A DNA stretch of 64,000 bases from Mimachlamys varia (GCA_947623455.1 OX392534.1:41483426-41547425), one strand, 5' to 3'. Counted from the first letter of the stretch, positions 22,477-34,845 are shown. Notes: generated from the letters alone by a model not told the origin. Translations and numbers: made by a program.

Positions 22477-24800
22477 CGTTACAGAAGGTGCTAAGTTTTT
22501 TCCTGTTGGTCATTAGGATGTGGGTTGGAGTACAGAGTTATGTCCCTTAGGGTGGACACCAGCTATAGGGGAAAGGTCAAGCTTGCAGCAGTACTTAACA
22601 CAGACTGAAATAGGTTATGTAACCTTACAAATTATTGGTCTACAATTACATGGGCCTAAGTGCTAGTCAGATTTTAATCAGATCTGCTCAACAGATTTAG
22701 GAAGTGCCTTGGGCTAAACCTCCACCACTAATGTGAGAACGTGTAAATAAAAGTTTTAAAAATGTTTATAAAAGATCCGAATTAAATGCAAACTTCTCCC
22801 AATCTTGTGAATTGTTTACTTGTTGATGTTGATTAAACAATAATATTTTGTACATAATCTTGTCAACATTTCTATAGAGATTTTGTTAAGTTTACCTGAG
22901 TACTGTACAGTTCTGTACATGTTCATTCCTGTAGTAAAATCATGTAGTATCATCTACTTACAACATTAATGTACATGTATATTAAAATGATCAGCATTTA
23001 ATGTCTAATGTGTGATCTAGTGTCAAGATGTTTGCTATGAATGCTAATTGGGGTTTTCAAGATACATTTGGGGCTTAATTTATTATAAATTCTGATTTTC
23101 CCCAAATTAAATGTAAATTTTAAGTGTCATAAAAGCACCATAAATAGAATTGATGTCGATGATAAAATAGTTTCGAATTAAAACACATAGATACATATTC
23201 TAATTAGTGTATTTAAAGGAATCTAGACATTTTCTTATAATATGTTCAAGATTGTTCAAATCAGAGCTTTTGATTTTAATATAAGGAATGTACGTACCCA
23301 GCTGTCAAAATTCATCTAAAGCAGTCACAAGTTTTATGGTTAAAAATCTGTATTTGTTAACCATACTAGAGTAATATTTCAGATTTAACATAAATCAAGA
23401 TCTTTGATAAGATAGTTAATGTTTTTCCATTTCTGACCCAGGACGAGACGAATGAAATTGGGTTGGGCCACTCCCAAGACTCAAAGTTTTGCCTATATTA
23501 TGCTTGCAAATAAATTTGTATAAAAGGATAAGAGAAATATACAGGTGCCATGGGCCTTTTGAGTTTTGTTTCTTTTAGCTATATATATTTTGTGAATGGG
23601 AGTGTACCAAGAATCTAAAGTGTGACAATTAGAGTGATTTAGTCGGTGTGAGATTAGATCCCACAAGTACCAATTACACGCAAGTGTAAGCTTACTTCCT
23701 TTTCATGATCTTGAAATACGTCCCAGTGTCGAGCACAGAAGACTTCACCCACATAAAACGGCTACCCCGCCAGGGTATACACGCCTTTGAATTTTATCGG
23801 TAAAATGACAGTTTTGAAGTGAAATGAAGTTGTTTTGTTTTGAATTGGAAGAGGTTTGAAATCAAACAAATGCGAGCCTTATAGAAACTGGATCTGGTTT
23901 TCTATAGAAAAACACATTAGCAAGTGTTATTTTGGCAGAAAGTCACAGGTAGACGAATAATTAGGATATTTAGTACGACTGTCCCTCGGAGGGACAGATT
24001 AATTGGCTATCATCCCAGTGTCCTGTAATTGTGTAGAGCTAACCTCCGCTATGTACAACATGACCGTGCCTAATTATATATACCCACAGGTAGATAAATT
24101 ATCTAGAAACATCGTAAAATATCCCCAATTTACAGGCACGATTGTGTTGTAACTCTGTCAAAATTTCTCTTGATGTCTGTTTTGGTGTGTGTATATTTCA
24201 AACAGCTGACAGATTGAAATCAACATGCTGAAATGTGAGCATCTTATAGTTGTGTTTCAACTTGACAAAAAATAATGCAGCATAGATGGTGTTTTAAAAC
24301 ATAAGCTGCAAGTTCTGTAATTTTTCAATTAGTTAGTGTTTGAGTGTGAATTTTCACCTTTCTTATGAAAAATCAATGTGATTATATCCTGTATATAATT
24401 ATGCATGTACATACTTATCACTGACACCTTTCTGATTTGGAGTGGAGGTGACATTACAAATTTGCTGGTAATTAAGGTCACATTTCTGGTCGGTGGTGAT
24501 TCTTTATTCTTTGGGTGTGGTCGGAACTGTTACAATGTTAAAAATATTTGGCTGATTATGAAAGTCGAGGAATGTACTGGAAGGTGATGAAAGTCGGTTT
24601 GTTTTGGCTCGGAGCTAAATTCACGGATTTGTATTGTATATATCTGGACATCACACAAAGATCAAATTCTCACCTGGCCACCGGAGTATTGGGCAGGTGA
24701 TCAATTATTTATATATCTGTGCCGTCAAATATGCCAATTATTCCCTGAATGGTTCAAAGGTTTTGTGGAATATGTATTGTCTCTTTTCACATTCTGATAG
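22477..24800. other. Single-copy stretch between arrays and first exon candidate
   Basis: At 23541-23575 the text ACAGGTGCCATGGGCCTTTT vaguely resembles the element end at 33.5 kb. A strong acceptor-like tract at about 23560-23579 is followed by stops in all frames. There is no supported gene. Confidence 0.35.
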
Positions 24801-24828
24801 CGTTTAATGGCAAGCCTGGCAATAATAG
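24801..24828 (+). CDS. Candidate 28-nt microexon
   Basis: The acceptor TTGTCTCTTTTCACATTCTGATAG ends at 24800, a long pyrimidine tract. The donor AATAATAG|GTAAGAG follows 24828. In the frame that fits the next candidate exon it reads two bases, FNGKPGNN, then AG. With the A that starts exon 40786 this makes an arginine codon. A second frame is also open, so coding evidence is slight and the call rests on the splice signals and phase. The peptide is hydrophilic and unrecognised. Confidence 0.3.
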
Positions 24829-27332
24829 GTAAGAGTTGTAATACAAAATGTCATTAAAATTATGATCAGCTAATATTTGGATGACACATCCATGATACGA
24901 ATAAAAATTAATATACAATTTTGTCAGACCCCTATTATAATTTATTTAAGAACATTTTCATTAGGTATCAAAAATGAACTTAAATTTTTTTTCAAATGGC
25001 AGTGTGCCAGATTAAGTTTGCCAAATCCACTTGAATATACGCTGGTGGTTTTGTTGACGACTAAAAATAAATTGTATTTCTCATATTTATATATATCTGT
25101 GATGCAATCAGCTTAAATTTAATGACATGTACGTGCAATAAATTCTTCCTTGATGATGTACAGAAGGACGATACAGATTTCTTATTAGGATATATATGGT
25201 ACACTGCAATGCCTATGTGTCGTTGTTCATATTTGGACATTTATGGTACATGATAGAATTCGATTTACTATTAGAAAGTGTACGGTACAGTTTAGTTCCT
25301 ATTGACAGAAAGTGCACATTACATACCAAAAACATTGGCGGCCATTAAACAAGTATATAAACCATACCTTTTCAGCCATTTGAACATCACTTATGAGAAT
25401 GGCTCTGCCATTTTCTCCATAAAAATCATCTACAATATATTTTTTTTCTGCAAATCATCTTGTTATGGTAAGTGAATAGAGAAATAAACACTCTATAAAT
25501 GTAGAAACAGGAGTTGTCGTAAACCATCCTTAATGGGATTGATACAACATTTACGTGGTAGTGTTTAATATTGTTTAGGTACCATTATACATTTTCCTGT
25601 GTTATCCCACTATTTCTTGTTGTTATGCTGGGCCCGTTTGTGTGTAATGTAATTAAGATGAGATCAATATAGTAAGGGCTGTGGCGAGTATGCCGAGAAT
25701 TTCTCGCAAACGTAGGGACAATAATTGTGTACTCTGCTCCGACAGACTTTTATTTCGCCATTTAATTTAGATATAAAAAAACCCATTTAATAATATACAG
25801 CGATGATGACTTTATTTTCGTATGTAAATCGTATGTGATGTCACGCCTGAGGTAGCCGGCTGTGGACAGGCAATGTGTTTAGAGCCATGTGGACTACAGA
25901 CCAGTAAGGACCTCTAGCAGTGTAGTACGGTACCCAGCCACAGAGCCCAGTCAGTGTGTAGTATTCCAACTAAACTGCTGTACACTTTCTGTCATTTGAG
26001 GGAGCGGATAGCTTTAACATTGACACACTCTCATGGGATTTTAATGATTTTCTTGGGACCTGCTACAATACTGCCGGTAGGTATACAAATTACTTACACG
26101 ACAAAGGTGGACTAGGTCGTCAACCATACATCTCTATCTACTTGAGATCTGTTAATTCACTGTAAAACACAGGCTGATGAATGACATTTCAACTGTGGTC
26201 GTAAGTATAAGCCTATCCATTAGCACTCTCCTCTCATCGTCTTTACCTATGTAATATACCTGACTGGTTAAGTTCATTGCACTCTTTGGATTTGTGGGTG
26301 AAGTTCGTGATATTTACGATATTTGTTTGTCCGACAATATTTGCAGTACTTGTTTCTGTGGCTGTGTTTATGTAGTTCATGATGTCATGTTTGCAATATT
26401 TGTTTCAGTGACTATATTTGTGAATTTTGCTGTATGTTTACAATTTTATTTTGGGTGGTTGTGTTTGAGAAATTTTAAGTATTTTCAATGTTTGTTTATG
26501 TTGTTTGTAATAGTTATAACAAAAACTTGTTAAAATTCATCCTATATTGTTAAAATTTTGTTTGAGATTGGTTTGGTGATTTTATCTGTTTTTTGAGACT
26601 AGTGTTTGAGAGTGTTGCATATTTATATGATGGAGGCTGCATTGGTGAAGTTCATACCTGCGATATTTGTTAATTAGCGTGACAATATTTGTGATAGTTT
26701 TGTGTTTTGTATTGTGTACAACCCGTCAACAACTTATGCCATTCAGGGTCGAAGAAGTTCATTTATCTGTTGATATATATCTGCAGTGTTTAAGTTCTTA
26801 TTTTTGCAGTGTCAATTAAATGTCTTGATTTAATAGATAAATCTGCCATATACCAGGTATACAAATTTGTTTGTATGTCAGTATTGTTTATGATCTATTT
26901 TTCATTATTAATTGTATGGCTACCCTGTATTAGAAAAATCTGCCCTTTGTACAAATATGATGGTATATTTGTATTAAGTTTATATTGACAATACCTATTT
27001 ACCAGGCTGTATTGGTAATTGTTTTGGACAGATTCTACTTCACTATTTCTACAGCTGGTACAGTCCATTCTGTGTCACTTAATGGCAATTCTAAATGACA
27101 ACCATTTCCTATTGACTCAGCACATGTTAATGTTTGCCAGACTGATGGACCCAGGCTAGTGTTATTTTTAAATCTGAGATACATGTGTATAAATGTGATG
27201 TTTGACTTGGTCACTAGCTGTGTACATACAAGTATGGATGTCCACCACCATGGTCAGCAAATAAGGGCTGACCGATGGCTGCAGGCTGGACAAAGCCTGA
27301 CCAAGTTAATCTGTAATATCCTGGTATAATGA
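24829..27332. other. Single-copy stretch, weak exon-like segments only
   Basis: A plus-strand segment at 27055-27159 follows a good acceptor (TTCACTATTTCTACAG). It is open for 34 codons (LVQSILCHLMAILNDNH...) to TAG. It could be a 3'-terminal exon, but no family is recognised. A minus-strand donor GTAAGTAAT at about 26095 has stops in all frames upstream of it. The rest shows nothing. Confidence 0.35.
26173..26200 (+). other. Weak 28-nt exon-like segment
   Basis: AAAACACAG precedes and GTC|GTAAGTATA follows. One frame is open (LMNDISTVV after one base). The pyrimidine tract is poor. It is phase-compatible both with 24801-24828 before it and with the open segment 27055-27159 after it, an alternative to the 40786 route. 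Confidence 0.15.
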
Positions 27333-27468
27333 GTTCTCCCACCTGAAATGGAGATAGTTTTCTCACCTGAAATGGAGATAGTTTTCTCACCTGTAATAGA
27401 GATAGTTCTCCCACCTGTAATAGAGATAGTTTCTATAAAGTGCTCTCCCAACTGTAATAGAGATATTG
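27333..27468. repeat. 24-bp repeat, about 5 copies
   Basis: Units of about 24 bp read CTCACCTGAAATGGAGATAG or CCCACCTGTAATAGAGATAG. The last copy is separated by TTTCTATAAAGTG. The minus-strand open frames here (27214-27490) are repeat translations. Confidence 0.92.
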
Positions 27469-27654
27469 TCCTGCGTTGGTCAGACTTCAATGTTTAAACA
27501 GGAATTGTATAATTATAGATTAGCTCAAGTTCATCATTGATTCTCCTCTAACTTCAAAAGACGGCCATTTTATGGACACTTAAACCATGATGTTTGTGAG
27601 TAAGACATTTAATGAATTTAATCTCACTGAAGTTTACTGGCTGGTTACATACAT

Positions 27655-27871
27655 CCTGAAGTCCAATGGCTATAAAACTAGACAGGTTTGGTAAGGAAAA
27701 GTCCAATGGTTGGGGACAGTTTTAAATTTCCTTATTAAAAGTACAGTGATTGAGATATGTTTTATAGGGAAAAGTCCATAGACATGTTTTATAGGGAAAA
27801 GTCCATAGACGTTTTATAGGGAAAATTCCAATGGTTGCGGACAATTTTAAATTTCTTTATCAAAAGTGCAG
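27655..27871. repeat. Nested repeat: ~52-bp segment twice around a 25-bp triplet
   Basis: The segment with CCAATGGTTGGGGACAGTTT and AAATTTCCTTATTAAAAGT occurs at 27695-27746 and, diverged, at 27819-27871. Between them lie about three copies of GTTTTATAGGGAAAAGTCC plus ATAGAC. A partial GTCCAATGGCTATAAAAC precedes at 27660. Confidence 0.85.
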
Positions 27872-28269
27872 CAGTTTTGCAAAGAAAAGTAAAAAAACTA
27901 GGAACTTCTTTCCATATTAAAAGACCAATGGCTGTAGATATGTTTTGTATGGTTACATGCAGGTCTTCAAAGAGTGCATCTGATTTAGATCTGGGTTCTT
28001 GTTACTGTAAGTTTAACTGACCATCTGACAGGTGGTCATTGTCCAGAAGTGACCACTAAGTAGGTGCTGACCTGAAGTATATTTATTGGTGTGTCCCCAG
28101 TTTATAGTCCCAGTTAATACAGCCATCAACATCCATTTATTGGGTTCCATAAAATACCAATTATACACTATACAGAGCTCCCCCAGGTGGTGGAATATAG
28201 TGACAGTCTCATAAACATGGATAAATCACACAGCTGACTTATCAGGTGATGTAGCCTTTCTTGGTACAT

Positions 28270-28640
28270 TTGTTATTTGTTACTTTGCTGTTGTTGTACA
28301 GTTCTTTTGTGGGGAAAGTTGGATTTTGTTGTTGTTTATTACTTTGCTGTGTTTAGAGTTGTGACTGTTATGCTGGGTGTTGTAATCGTGTTGTTTGTTA
28401 CTGTGCTGTTGGGACAGTTGGGTTTTGTTGTTTTAGATATATTTTTTTGAATAACGAACGGATTGAGCAAGAGGCGTAGCCTATATCGGCTCTCTCCTAG
28501 GTTTTGTTGTGTTGGGTGTTGTTCGTTACTTTTTCTGTGGGGAGAGTTAGGTTTTGTTGTGTGTTGTTTGTTACTTTTTCTGTGGGGAGAGTTAATTGTG
28601 ACTTTGTTGTGCAGGGTGTTGTGATGTTGTGTTACTTTTG
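28270..28640. repeat. Degenerate GT-rich repeats with a ~50-bp tandem duplication
   Basis: The plus strand is strongly G/T-biased, with words like GTTTGTTACTTTGCTGT and GGTTTTGTTGTG recurring. The clearest pair, GTTACTTTTTCTGTGGGGAG, occurs at about 28528 and 28579. A non-GT insert (about 28452-28497, GAATAACGAACGGATTGAGC...) interrupts the tract and may be a small inserted element. Confidence 0.75.
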
Positions 28641-28882
28641 CTGTAAGTACTGTTGGGACTATCAGTCCATGCTATAAAGGATGCTATGTTACTTTAAATA
28701 TATTTATCTCTGGTTCGACAGGATAAAACGTAATCCTATCACATACAGATTAACTGCACTGATTTCGAGATTGGCTGTAATCGCACAGACATTTGAATTA
28801 CCCACTGTCTGTAGGTATTACATACAGGAAACATTCTGCCTTTAAATGTTTAACACTAAACCTCATCCAATCCCCCTCTCAG

Positions 28883-28897
28883 CCCCCCCCCCCCCCC
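28883..28897 (+). repeat. Poly-C run of 15
   Basis: An uninterrupted C15 is followed by AAAAG. The overlapping open frame 28793-29125 reads it as polyproline, and I see no other support for that frame as a gene. Confidence 0.95.
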
Positions 28898-31250
28898 AAA
28901 AGCACCAACACCATCTCCATTAACACTATAAAAACCTCCGCAAAACTTGGAGAATTATCTAATAGTTCTATACATACATGCCTCTGTATCGCTAATGAAG
29001 ATCGTTACAGCACCTTAATGTTGATATATGGCTACAAGCCTGTCTATAAAAGCAGTAAATTCATAATTATGACTTATAGACACCTGTACATGCTTAATGA
29101 GGTGTTTCCATGGTTACGACAATAAACGATGGTATTGTGTATTGACTGTCTTATTCAACAGAATCAAACTGTACTTTTACATGAAACAATTAGTGGAGTT
29201 TAGAATGAAGGCATTCAGTTAGATTTGCAAAACGTTTTGTTTCTAGTCATGTATTCCTACAATTTGTTCGGCAGAAACATAATAGTTTGTTTCAGCAATT
29301 CTGTTATTCAATTATTAGAACTTTACAAAATATTTCCTACCTTAAACTACAGATTAACTTATGTGGCTGTGTTTTCACGATTGTGTTTCAAATTATTCTT
29401 AAAAACAAATTATTCTTTTGGAAATTAATTTTTATTGCACAAACAAATTAGATCTTAATAATATCTGATTAACTGAATCAATGAGAAAATTTGTTCAATG
29501 AAATATGAGCGATTTTCAATAATATAAAACTTATTGTGTATATTTAAAGAATATTTCAGACCATGCTGAGATACATACATGTACTTATCATACCCCTGTA
29601 GTCACTGAAATTAGCACCTTTCCCCCTTTTTTAGCACCACTCGTTATTTTCAGCAAATGATTTGAAGTGTTGATGCACTTCCCCTTTCATCTTGAGGTCT
29701 GTAAATATGTTAAAATACACACTTTTATATTTGACATTACAGTTTCATAATCTGACGAGTTTTTCTGTAAAACATTAATTTTGAAATTCTTCTATGAATA
29801 TTTGTCTCATTGAGAAATATTCTGTATCTTTAAGTGATATGAAGATGGACGTTTTTGAGTATGCTCATTAGTGTGTTTACTTGTTGTAATTGACAATGAT
29901 ACTCGGTTCTCATTTTGAGAGCTTTATATTTACGTGGATGTGACAAAGATTTACATGGCGGGTGTCGTCAATGAAGCAGAAGATGCTTACTCTTCCAGAA
30001 CACCTGGTCTTATTCTTTTTTACTTTTACAAGGGTCTCCATGTTAATCTTTCCTTTGTTTATCTTTTTGGTTATTTGGTTATCTATATCTGGTTTAATCA
30101 ATTTTGAGTTTGGATTATGATTTTGTTAACGCTTTGGTATTCTCTTATTTATTTTCAAGTGTTCTCTTATCTTCACAGCTTCTGACACAAGCTCATTTTA
30201 TCCTAATATGTGCCCCTTCTGCCATTGTTTCGTGAGCCCAGGGTGCTGATTACTGCGATGTTGATGTAGACCCTACTACTTTGTGTTTTGTGTGATTTGG
30301 GAACATCCTGGTCCTATCTGTCAGAGATTATCTGACCTGTCCTCTAAAAGGTCGAGACCTATAATTACACGCCAAGGTAAGGCCTATCTCTCCCTTCCCT
30401 CCAAACAACCTACGATTTCAGTGTCACAGATACTGTGGCATCAATAGGGATTCTCGGGCTCCTACACCATCATTTCTAAAGTCAGAGTCACCTGGACTCT
30501 TGTGTTTCTGTACAAGCTGAACAAAGACCTTCGGCAAGACATTGATACCTTTAGCAATTTGCTGTCTTCTGCCGTGAAATAAATAACGCATATTTTAATG
30601 TTTTGTTGGAGTTTTCTCTTACTTTGAATGGATGTGGGTCGTGATTAATCTTGGGATGCTGTCAGCAATTAGGTCAGCTTCGTTGTTGTGTAACTATTGT
30701 CGAGTGTGTCGAAAGGAAATGATTCAGGGGAGCACTGCGGAGGTGATGTGTCCCACTCATGCAATAAGGACATGTGACTCCAGTGGAGGAAAATAACAAT
30801 CGTGTAATTGTCCAATAGCAGCAACCGGTCTATTGTTGTAAGGCTTCCACACCTGGTGGGTTGTCTAGCAACCTGTACACAAGTGGGCATTAGAGGCTGG
30901 TTCAAATGGCAACAGTAACGTCTCTGTCATATTGTCATCATGTCTTTAGTCAAATTAATCATAAAACACAAAAAAAAATATTTATTTAGATTTCAGGCCT
31001 TAATGAGAAAACCTGTTGTGTAATTTTGCAATATTTCACATTAATTTTCATAGAGAACGATTATTATTTTTTTCAAAAACAAACTTTCTATAAAATTGAT
31101 ATATTTGCTGTTTTAAAATTTTTTTTTTATTAAAAACTGATATTCTGAAGTGCTGTTTAGTTTTGATATATACGTAAAGGCCGATACTACTGAGTGAAAA
31201 CAGGGTTAAGTATGGGTTTCATGATGTGTAACAAAACTCGGACCGTTTAT
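28898..31250. other. Single-copy stretch, one weak exon-like segment
   Basis: At 30179-30231 a strong acceptor (GTTCTCTTATCTTCACAG) precedes a 53-nt segment ending at TTC|GTGAGC. One frame reads SDTSSFYPNMCPFCHCF. The cysteine/histidine cluster recalls a zinc-binding knuckle but is too short to name. Other open frames have no domain. Confidence 0.3.
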
Positions 31251-33566
31251 TAGCTCACCTGGCCCGAAGGGCCAAGTGAGCTTATGTGATGGTGCAGCGT
31301 CCGTCGTCCGTCCGTCCGTCCTGCGTCCGTCAACTTTTTCCTTTAAACGACTTCTTCTAAAATACTGAAAGGCCCAGTGACATGAAATTTGGCTGGTAGA
31401 TTTCTGGGAAGGAGCTGAACAAAGTTTGCGAAAAAAAATCACTTTGACCTTATTTCAAGGTCACAGGGGTCAAAAATGTCGAAACCTTCAAACAACTTCT
31501 TCTAAAATACCGTCAGGCATAGAGACTTCATATTTGACCAGTAGCTTCCTTGGATGAAGCCACATAAAGTTTGCGAAAAGAAATGACCTTGACTAATATT
31601 CAAGGTCACAGTGAGGTTAAATCTATTTAAACCTTTAAACGACTTCTTCTGAAATACAAAAAGGCCTAGAAACATGGCATTTGGCTGAAAGGTTCCTTGG
31701 ATGAAGCCCAACAAAGTTTGCAAAAAGAAATGACCTTGACCTATATTCAAGGTCACAAGGGTCAAATCTGTTAAAACCTTCAAACAACTTCTTCTGAAAT
31801 ACCAAAAGCCCTAGAAGCATGATATTTGGCTGAAATGTTCCTTGGATGAAGCCTGACAAAGTTTGCGAAAAGAAATGACCTTGACCTGTATTCAAGGTCA
31901 CAGGGGTCAAATCTGTTAAAACCTTTAAATGACTTCTTCTGAAATACCAAAAGCCCTGGAAACATGACATTTGGCTGAAATGTTTCTTGGATGAAGCTCG
32001 ACAAAGTTTGCGAAAAGAAATGACCTTGACTTATATTCAAGGTCACAGGGGTCAAATCTGTTAAACCTTCGAACGACTTCTTCTGAAATACCAAAAGCCC
32101 TAGAAGCATGATATTTAGCTGAAAGGTTCCTTGGATAAAGCCTGACAAAGTTTGCGAAAAGAAATGACCTTGACCTATATTCAAGGTCACAGTGGTCAAA
32201 TCTGTTAAAACCTTTAAACGACTTCTTCTGAAATACCAAAAGCCCTAGAAGCATGATATTTAGCTGAAAGGTTCCTTGGATGAAGCCTGACAAAGTTTGC
32301 GAAAAGAAGTGACCTTGACTTATATTCAAGGTCACAGGGGTCAAATCTGTTAAAACCTTTAAAGGACTTCTTCTGAAATACCAAAAACCCTAGAAGAATG
32401 ACATTTGGCTGAAAGGTTCCTTGGATAAAGCCTGACAAAGTTTGCGAAAAGAAATGACCTTGACCTATATTCAAGGTCACAGTGGTCAAATCTGTTAAAA
32501 CCTTTAAACGACTTCTTCTGAAATACCAAAAGCCCTAGAAGCATGATATTTGGCTGAAATGTTTCTTGGATGAAGCCTGACAAAGTTTGCGAAAAAAAAT
32601 GACCTTGACCTATATTCAAGGTCACAAGGGTCAAATCTGTTAAAGCCTTCAAACGACTTCTTCTGATATACCAAAAGCCCTAGAAGCATGATATTTGGCT
32701 GAAATATTCCTTGGATGAAGCCCGACAAAGTTTGTGAAAAGAAATGACCTTGACTTATATTCAAGGTCACAGGAGTCAAATCTGTTGAAACCTTCAAACG
32801 ACTTCTCCTGAAATACCAAAAGCCCTAGAAGCATGATATTTGGCTGAAATGTTCCTTGGATGAAGCCCGACAAAGTTTGTGAAAAGAAATGACCTTGACT
32901 TATATTCAAGGTCACAGGAGTCAAATCTGTTGAAACCTTCAAACGACTTCTCCTGAAATACCAAAAGCCCTGGAAGCATGATATTTGGCTGAAATGTTCC
33001 TTTGATGAAGCCCGACAAAGTTTGCGAAAAGAAATGACCTTGACCTATATTCAAGGTCACAAGGGTCAAATCTGTTAAAACCTTTTAAACGACTTCTTCT
33101 GAAATACCAAAAACCCTAGAAGCATGACATTTGGCTGAAATATTTCTTGGATGAAGCTCGACAAAGTTTGCAAAAAGAAATGACCTTGACTTATATTCAA
33201 GGTCACAGGGGTCAAATCTGTTATAACCTTCGAACGACTTCTTCTGAAATACCAAAAGCCGAGGAAGCATGATATTTGGCTGGAAGGTTCCTTGGATGAA
33301 GCCCGACAAAGTTTGCGAAAAGAAATGACCTTGATCTTTATTTGCCTAGAGACATGATATTTGGCTGGTAGCGTCCTGGGATGAAGCCAAACAAAATGAA
33401 AATAATGTTGTCTTATAAGGTCACAGGGGTAAAATATGTTTAAATCTTAAGATGTTCTTCTAAATATCTTACATTAGAAGATTTTAGGGGACTTTAGGGT
33501 TACTCTATAATATAAGTCAGAGATTGATACCAGGTGAGCGATGCAGGCCCATTGGGCCTCTTGTTA
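31251..33566. mobile_element. Bivalve-type non-autonomous element with a 145-bp tandem core
   Basis: The left end TAGCTCACCTGGCCC runs into a hairpin (GGCCC-GAA-GGGCC) and a CCGTCCGTCCGTCC tract. The right end has CCAGGTGAGCG, a matching hairpin (GGCCC-ATT-GGGCC) and TCTTGTTA. GCTCACCTGG is inverted between the ends. Between them lie about 14 units of 145 bp. The plan of unique ends around a tandem core resembles pearl-type or Helentron-derived non-autonomous elements known from bivalves, but I cannot assign it. No transposase is present. The minus-strand open frames of 74-139 codons cycle frames every unit (145 mod 3 = 1) and are not genes. I see no clear target-site duplication. Confidence 0.85.
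31343..33425. repeat. 145-bp tandem core with paired TGACCT / AGGTCA sites
   Basis: Unit starts marked by AACGACTTCTTCTGAAATAC recur every 145 bp (31343, 31492, 31637, then regularly to 33233). Near its middle each unit has TGACCTTGACCT or TGACCTTGACTT, seven bases, then AGGTCA, as at 31731-31755. Intact site pairs occur in about 12-13 units. The first is variant, and the last (33325 on) is broken by a deletion. Confidence 0.93.
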
Positions 33567-34127
33567 AGTGTAACTTCCGACTCGGTAATAATTCACCCTT
33601 CCCGCCATTAACCTGTGAATTTATGTATCATCGGCTATTAACAATCATTACCTTACCCCTGGGTGATACGTCAACCCAACGACTTCAAGCTCTCGTCAAC
33701 GGCTGGCTGGACGCTTGACGGTTGTTCAAACAGTCCAATAGCTGTTGCGTTTCGTTGGCTGTAACCAGAAATAGCCTCACCTTTATTGCGTTGATTGATG
33801 TCGCTGATGTAGATGGCTTTCCAGTCCTTTATAAGGCCACTTTGATTTAGTTGACAAGAAAACGAGCAGCAACTAATGATTGGTGTGGACCAATTATGTG
33901 TACTTATGAAGATCGTTACACCAGTCCTTATAGCCAGTGTAAAGAGTAATGGTCGGTCTCTTGTTCAGACTAAACACAAACCGCAGTCAGCATTACTTAT
34001 CAGCCAGATTGGACAGAATCTATACACAATTTTTTTTCTTGTCTTTTTCTGTAATAAACTTAACAGAAATGGTTTGATCTTCTATTGAATGAATAAAAAC
34101 ATCAGTTACAGGAACTGTTGGAAAGAG
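33567..34127. other. Single-copy stretch, nothing supported
   Basis: Short open frames at 33524-34088 have no domain or splice context. Confidence 0.4.
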
Positions 34128-34472
34128 ATACCGCATTTGCTGTAACTAACGCCCCTCCCTCTATGAGTGGCCCTCACCCTTTCTACTGAGGTATTAAGGT
34201 TATACTAATCGTGACACAACTCAATGATTCTATTCAACAGTACAGTAAACCTCCATATGCGTGCATGTTTATAAGAAAAAAAACACCCTCATATATCGGT
34301 AATATGTGTACAAATTGTCCAAAATTGATGACAAAATTGTCGCATATATAATACATCAACTTAACTTTATATTTCGTCCAGATCATATTCCAAATATGTT
34401 ATCCTTTAAAAGCGGCCCCTTTGGACCCAATTGTTTAGGCAACCTGGGCGCTGATTATGGCAAATACGGTAT
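34128..34472. mobile_element. 345-bp MITE-like element with ~27-bp imperfect terminal inverted repeats
   Basis: The left terminus 34128-34154 starts ATACCGCATTTGC and ends ACGCCC. The right terminus 34446-34472 starts GGGCGC and ends GCAAATACGGTAT. The two match as inverted repeats with a few mismatches in the middle. The interior is non-coding. No target-site duplication is obvious, so age or imperfect boundaries are possible. A similar left-end motif occurs at 60927. Confidence 0.65.
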
Positions 34473-34642
34473 GTCATTTAAGTTAAAATAAAAAGTAGGA
34501 GACAAATAACAGAGATGGACACAGAAAACCAACGAAGATTATCAACAGGAACATCAGTTTAAAAGTGACTTTTTCATCATCATCAACATGTGTAGCACCA
34601 CTTTAGTTTCAGCTTCCTTAAGTTATGTGTTTGAATCGAACA

Positions 34643-34845
34643 CTGCTGCCCTCTACTTCCCTTTCCATCGTTAGTTACCGTGACAGCACTTTACTGCTGC
34701 CCTCTACTTCCCTTTCCCCCTTTAGTTACCGTGACAGCACTTTACTGCTGCCCTCTACTTCCCTTTCCCCCTTTAGTTACCGTGACAGCACTTTACTGCT
34801 GCCCTCTACTTCCCTTTCCACCGTTAGTTACGGTGACAGCACTTG
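34643..34845. repeat. 51-bp repeat, four copies
   Basis: The unit CTGCTGCCCTCTACTTCCCT, then TTAGTTACCGTGACAGCACTTTA, is present four times. Since 51 is a multiple of 3, the plus-strand frame 34625-34846 shows a 17-residue repeat (LLPSTSLSPFSYRDSTL). I see no upstream or downstream exon and regard it as non-coding. Confidence 0.93.

Noticed and set aside
28793..29125. 110-codon plus-strand frame with polyproline
   Set aside because: The polyproline is the C15 run, and the rest has no recognisable domain or splice signals.
31206..33309. Series of overlapping 74-139-codon minus-strand frames
   Set aside because: They start every 145 bp and change frame with each unit of the mobile element core. 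The protein-like look is just unit repetition.
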